Shown in pieces: positions 63,264-64,000 of a stretch of 64,000 nucleotides of DNA. Location: the NCBI GenBank assembly GCA_045837725.1, contig JBEWZL010000157.1:1-64000 (forward strand). Reading direction: 5' to 3'. This DNA comes from Vermamoeba vermiformis (lineage: Eukaryota > Tubulinea > Echinamoebida). Position 1 is the stretch's first letter. Every line of letters starts with the position of its first letter. Position numbers and translations under genes: made by a program. The notes under the pieces were generated by a model. That model was not told where the DNA came from. It saw only the letters and a list, made by a program, of their open reading frames with translations, and did not search any database.

Positions 63264-63975
63264 ATGCTGGATGAGCTGCCAAGCGAGATTCTGTTTCATA
63301 TTCTTGGTTACGGTTGCGATGATATTACATCGTTAGGTAAATTTAAAAATATTGAAATAATTCATTAATATTTTGGTGTTCATTTGGGAAGCCAGTGTAA
63401 CGCTGGCTTATCCATAGAAAATATTGAATTTAATATATTAATAACCATCAAGAATATTTCTGACTCGTTCGTTGCAGCAAAATTGGCCCTTGTTAATCAG
63501 CGATTCCATCAAATAATTAATAGCGAAGATAATTTCCTTTGGAAGCACATCTGCGAGGAGAACGGGTAACGCATCCGATAGCGTTTATTAAAAATTCAAC
63601 TAATGCCCGTTGCATCAGCTACTACGAAGCGGAAGTATTAACAGACCTTGGCGAAACAAATCCCTACAAAGGCGTGGCTATTCAACACTTTTTGTTGGAA
63701 AATCGCAAACACACTTACGTGGATCGCAGTTCGATAGAGACGGAGCGCGTTGATTATCATCAAGTGGTATTAGATAGAAAACACAAGCGATTTAATAATT
63801 GGGTACGTACCTTGACCTCCTCGCGGATGTACAGATAGATCTTAAAACTAACAATCCTGCTTAGGTTTTGGTCAACATATTGGTAGTAGCTGTCGTAGTA
63901 GTTGTAGCTGTCATGTACGGCGACAGTACTGGCGGCGAGGACTTGATTCTCAAAAAGAATTTGCAGCATATTTAG
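63264..63975 (+). CDS. F-box protein with C-terminal membrane anchor
   Basis: Four exons, about 155 residues. The N-terminus is a compact F-box: MLDELPSEILFHILGYGCDD then SLAKLALVNQRFHQIINSED and LWKHICEENG. A short middle region (YYEAEVLTDLGETNPYKGVA) precedes VLVNILVVAVVVVVAVMYG, a clear single transmembrane helix, and a 15-residue tail ending KKNLQHI. The architecture suggests an SCF adaptor tethered to a membrane, which is uncommon. Splice joins at about 63332/63478, 63568/63622 and 63804/63865 keep frame. The gene ends 25 bases from the window edge. Confidence 0.75.
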
Positions 63976-64000
63976 ACTAATGTGCAGTACTTTATTGTTA

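Overview
This is gene-dense nuclear DNA from a unicellular eukaryote. About thirty protein genes lie on both strands, separated mostly by 40-600 bases. Nearly all are cut by short introns (about 35-180 nt) with GTACGT, GTAAGT or GTATGT donors and T-rich TAG/CAG acceptors. The mix of families (SID-1/SIDT, Speedy/RINGO, MARK kinase, MO25, AVL9, SLO K+ channel, Taka-type amylase, F-box and leucine-rich-repeat (LRR) genes) suggests a free-living amoeboid protist, perhaps Amoebozoa, but I cannot fix the lineage from sequence alone. No rRNA, tRNA, CRISPR array or recognisable transposon was found.

Layout. 0-12 kb: a phage tail-collar domain gene, a two-helix membrane protein, a type II P-type cation ATPase, an ATX1-type copper chaperone, a secreted alpha-amylase and a secreted pepsin-type protease. 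13-17 kb: an AVL9-family DENN protein and a small tail-anchored unknown. 17.5-30 kb: an LRR-UBX protein (copy A), an F-box gene running into an importin-5-like HEAT protein, and two F-box-like genes. 30-35 kb: an APH-fold kinase, an aberrant Rho-like GTPase and a steroid 5-alpha-reductase-like enzyme. 35-41 kb: a GC-rich block with hairpins, the second LRR-UBX gene (copy B, opposite strand) and thioredoxin reductase. 41-54 kb: MYG1 nuclease, a secreted ependymin-like protein, a SLO-type K+ channel, a DoxX-like membrane protein, a Cys/His DNA-binding-like protein, a SID-1 family membrane protein and a Speedy/RINGO CDK activator. 55-64 kb: a MARK/PAR-1 kinase with UBA and KA1 domains, an LRR protein, a mitochondrial PPR protein, MO25 and an F-box protein with a C-terminal membrane anchor.

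Themes. Ubiquitin-linked adaptors recur: F-box genes, LRR proteins, and a pair of proteins that join LRRs to a p47-like UBX domain and a ubiquitin-binding-like C-terminal helix. Amylase, protease and the ependymin-like protein are all secreted and fit extracellular or phagosomal digestion. MARK and MO25 belong to the same LKB1 signalling axis, but their proximity may be chance.

The strongest unusual signals are the LRR-UBX architecture, eight exact copies of the 12-nt palindrome TGACACGTGTCA (six in introns), a SID-1 family protein without the usual ectodomain, and a Rho-like protein lacking the DxxG switch. Several plus-strand genes show frame breaks not explained by a clean intron, so base-level assembly errors are possible. 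All splice sites were read by eye.
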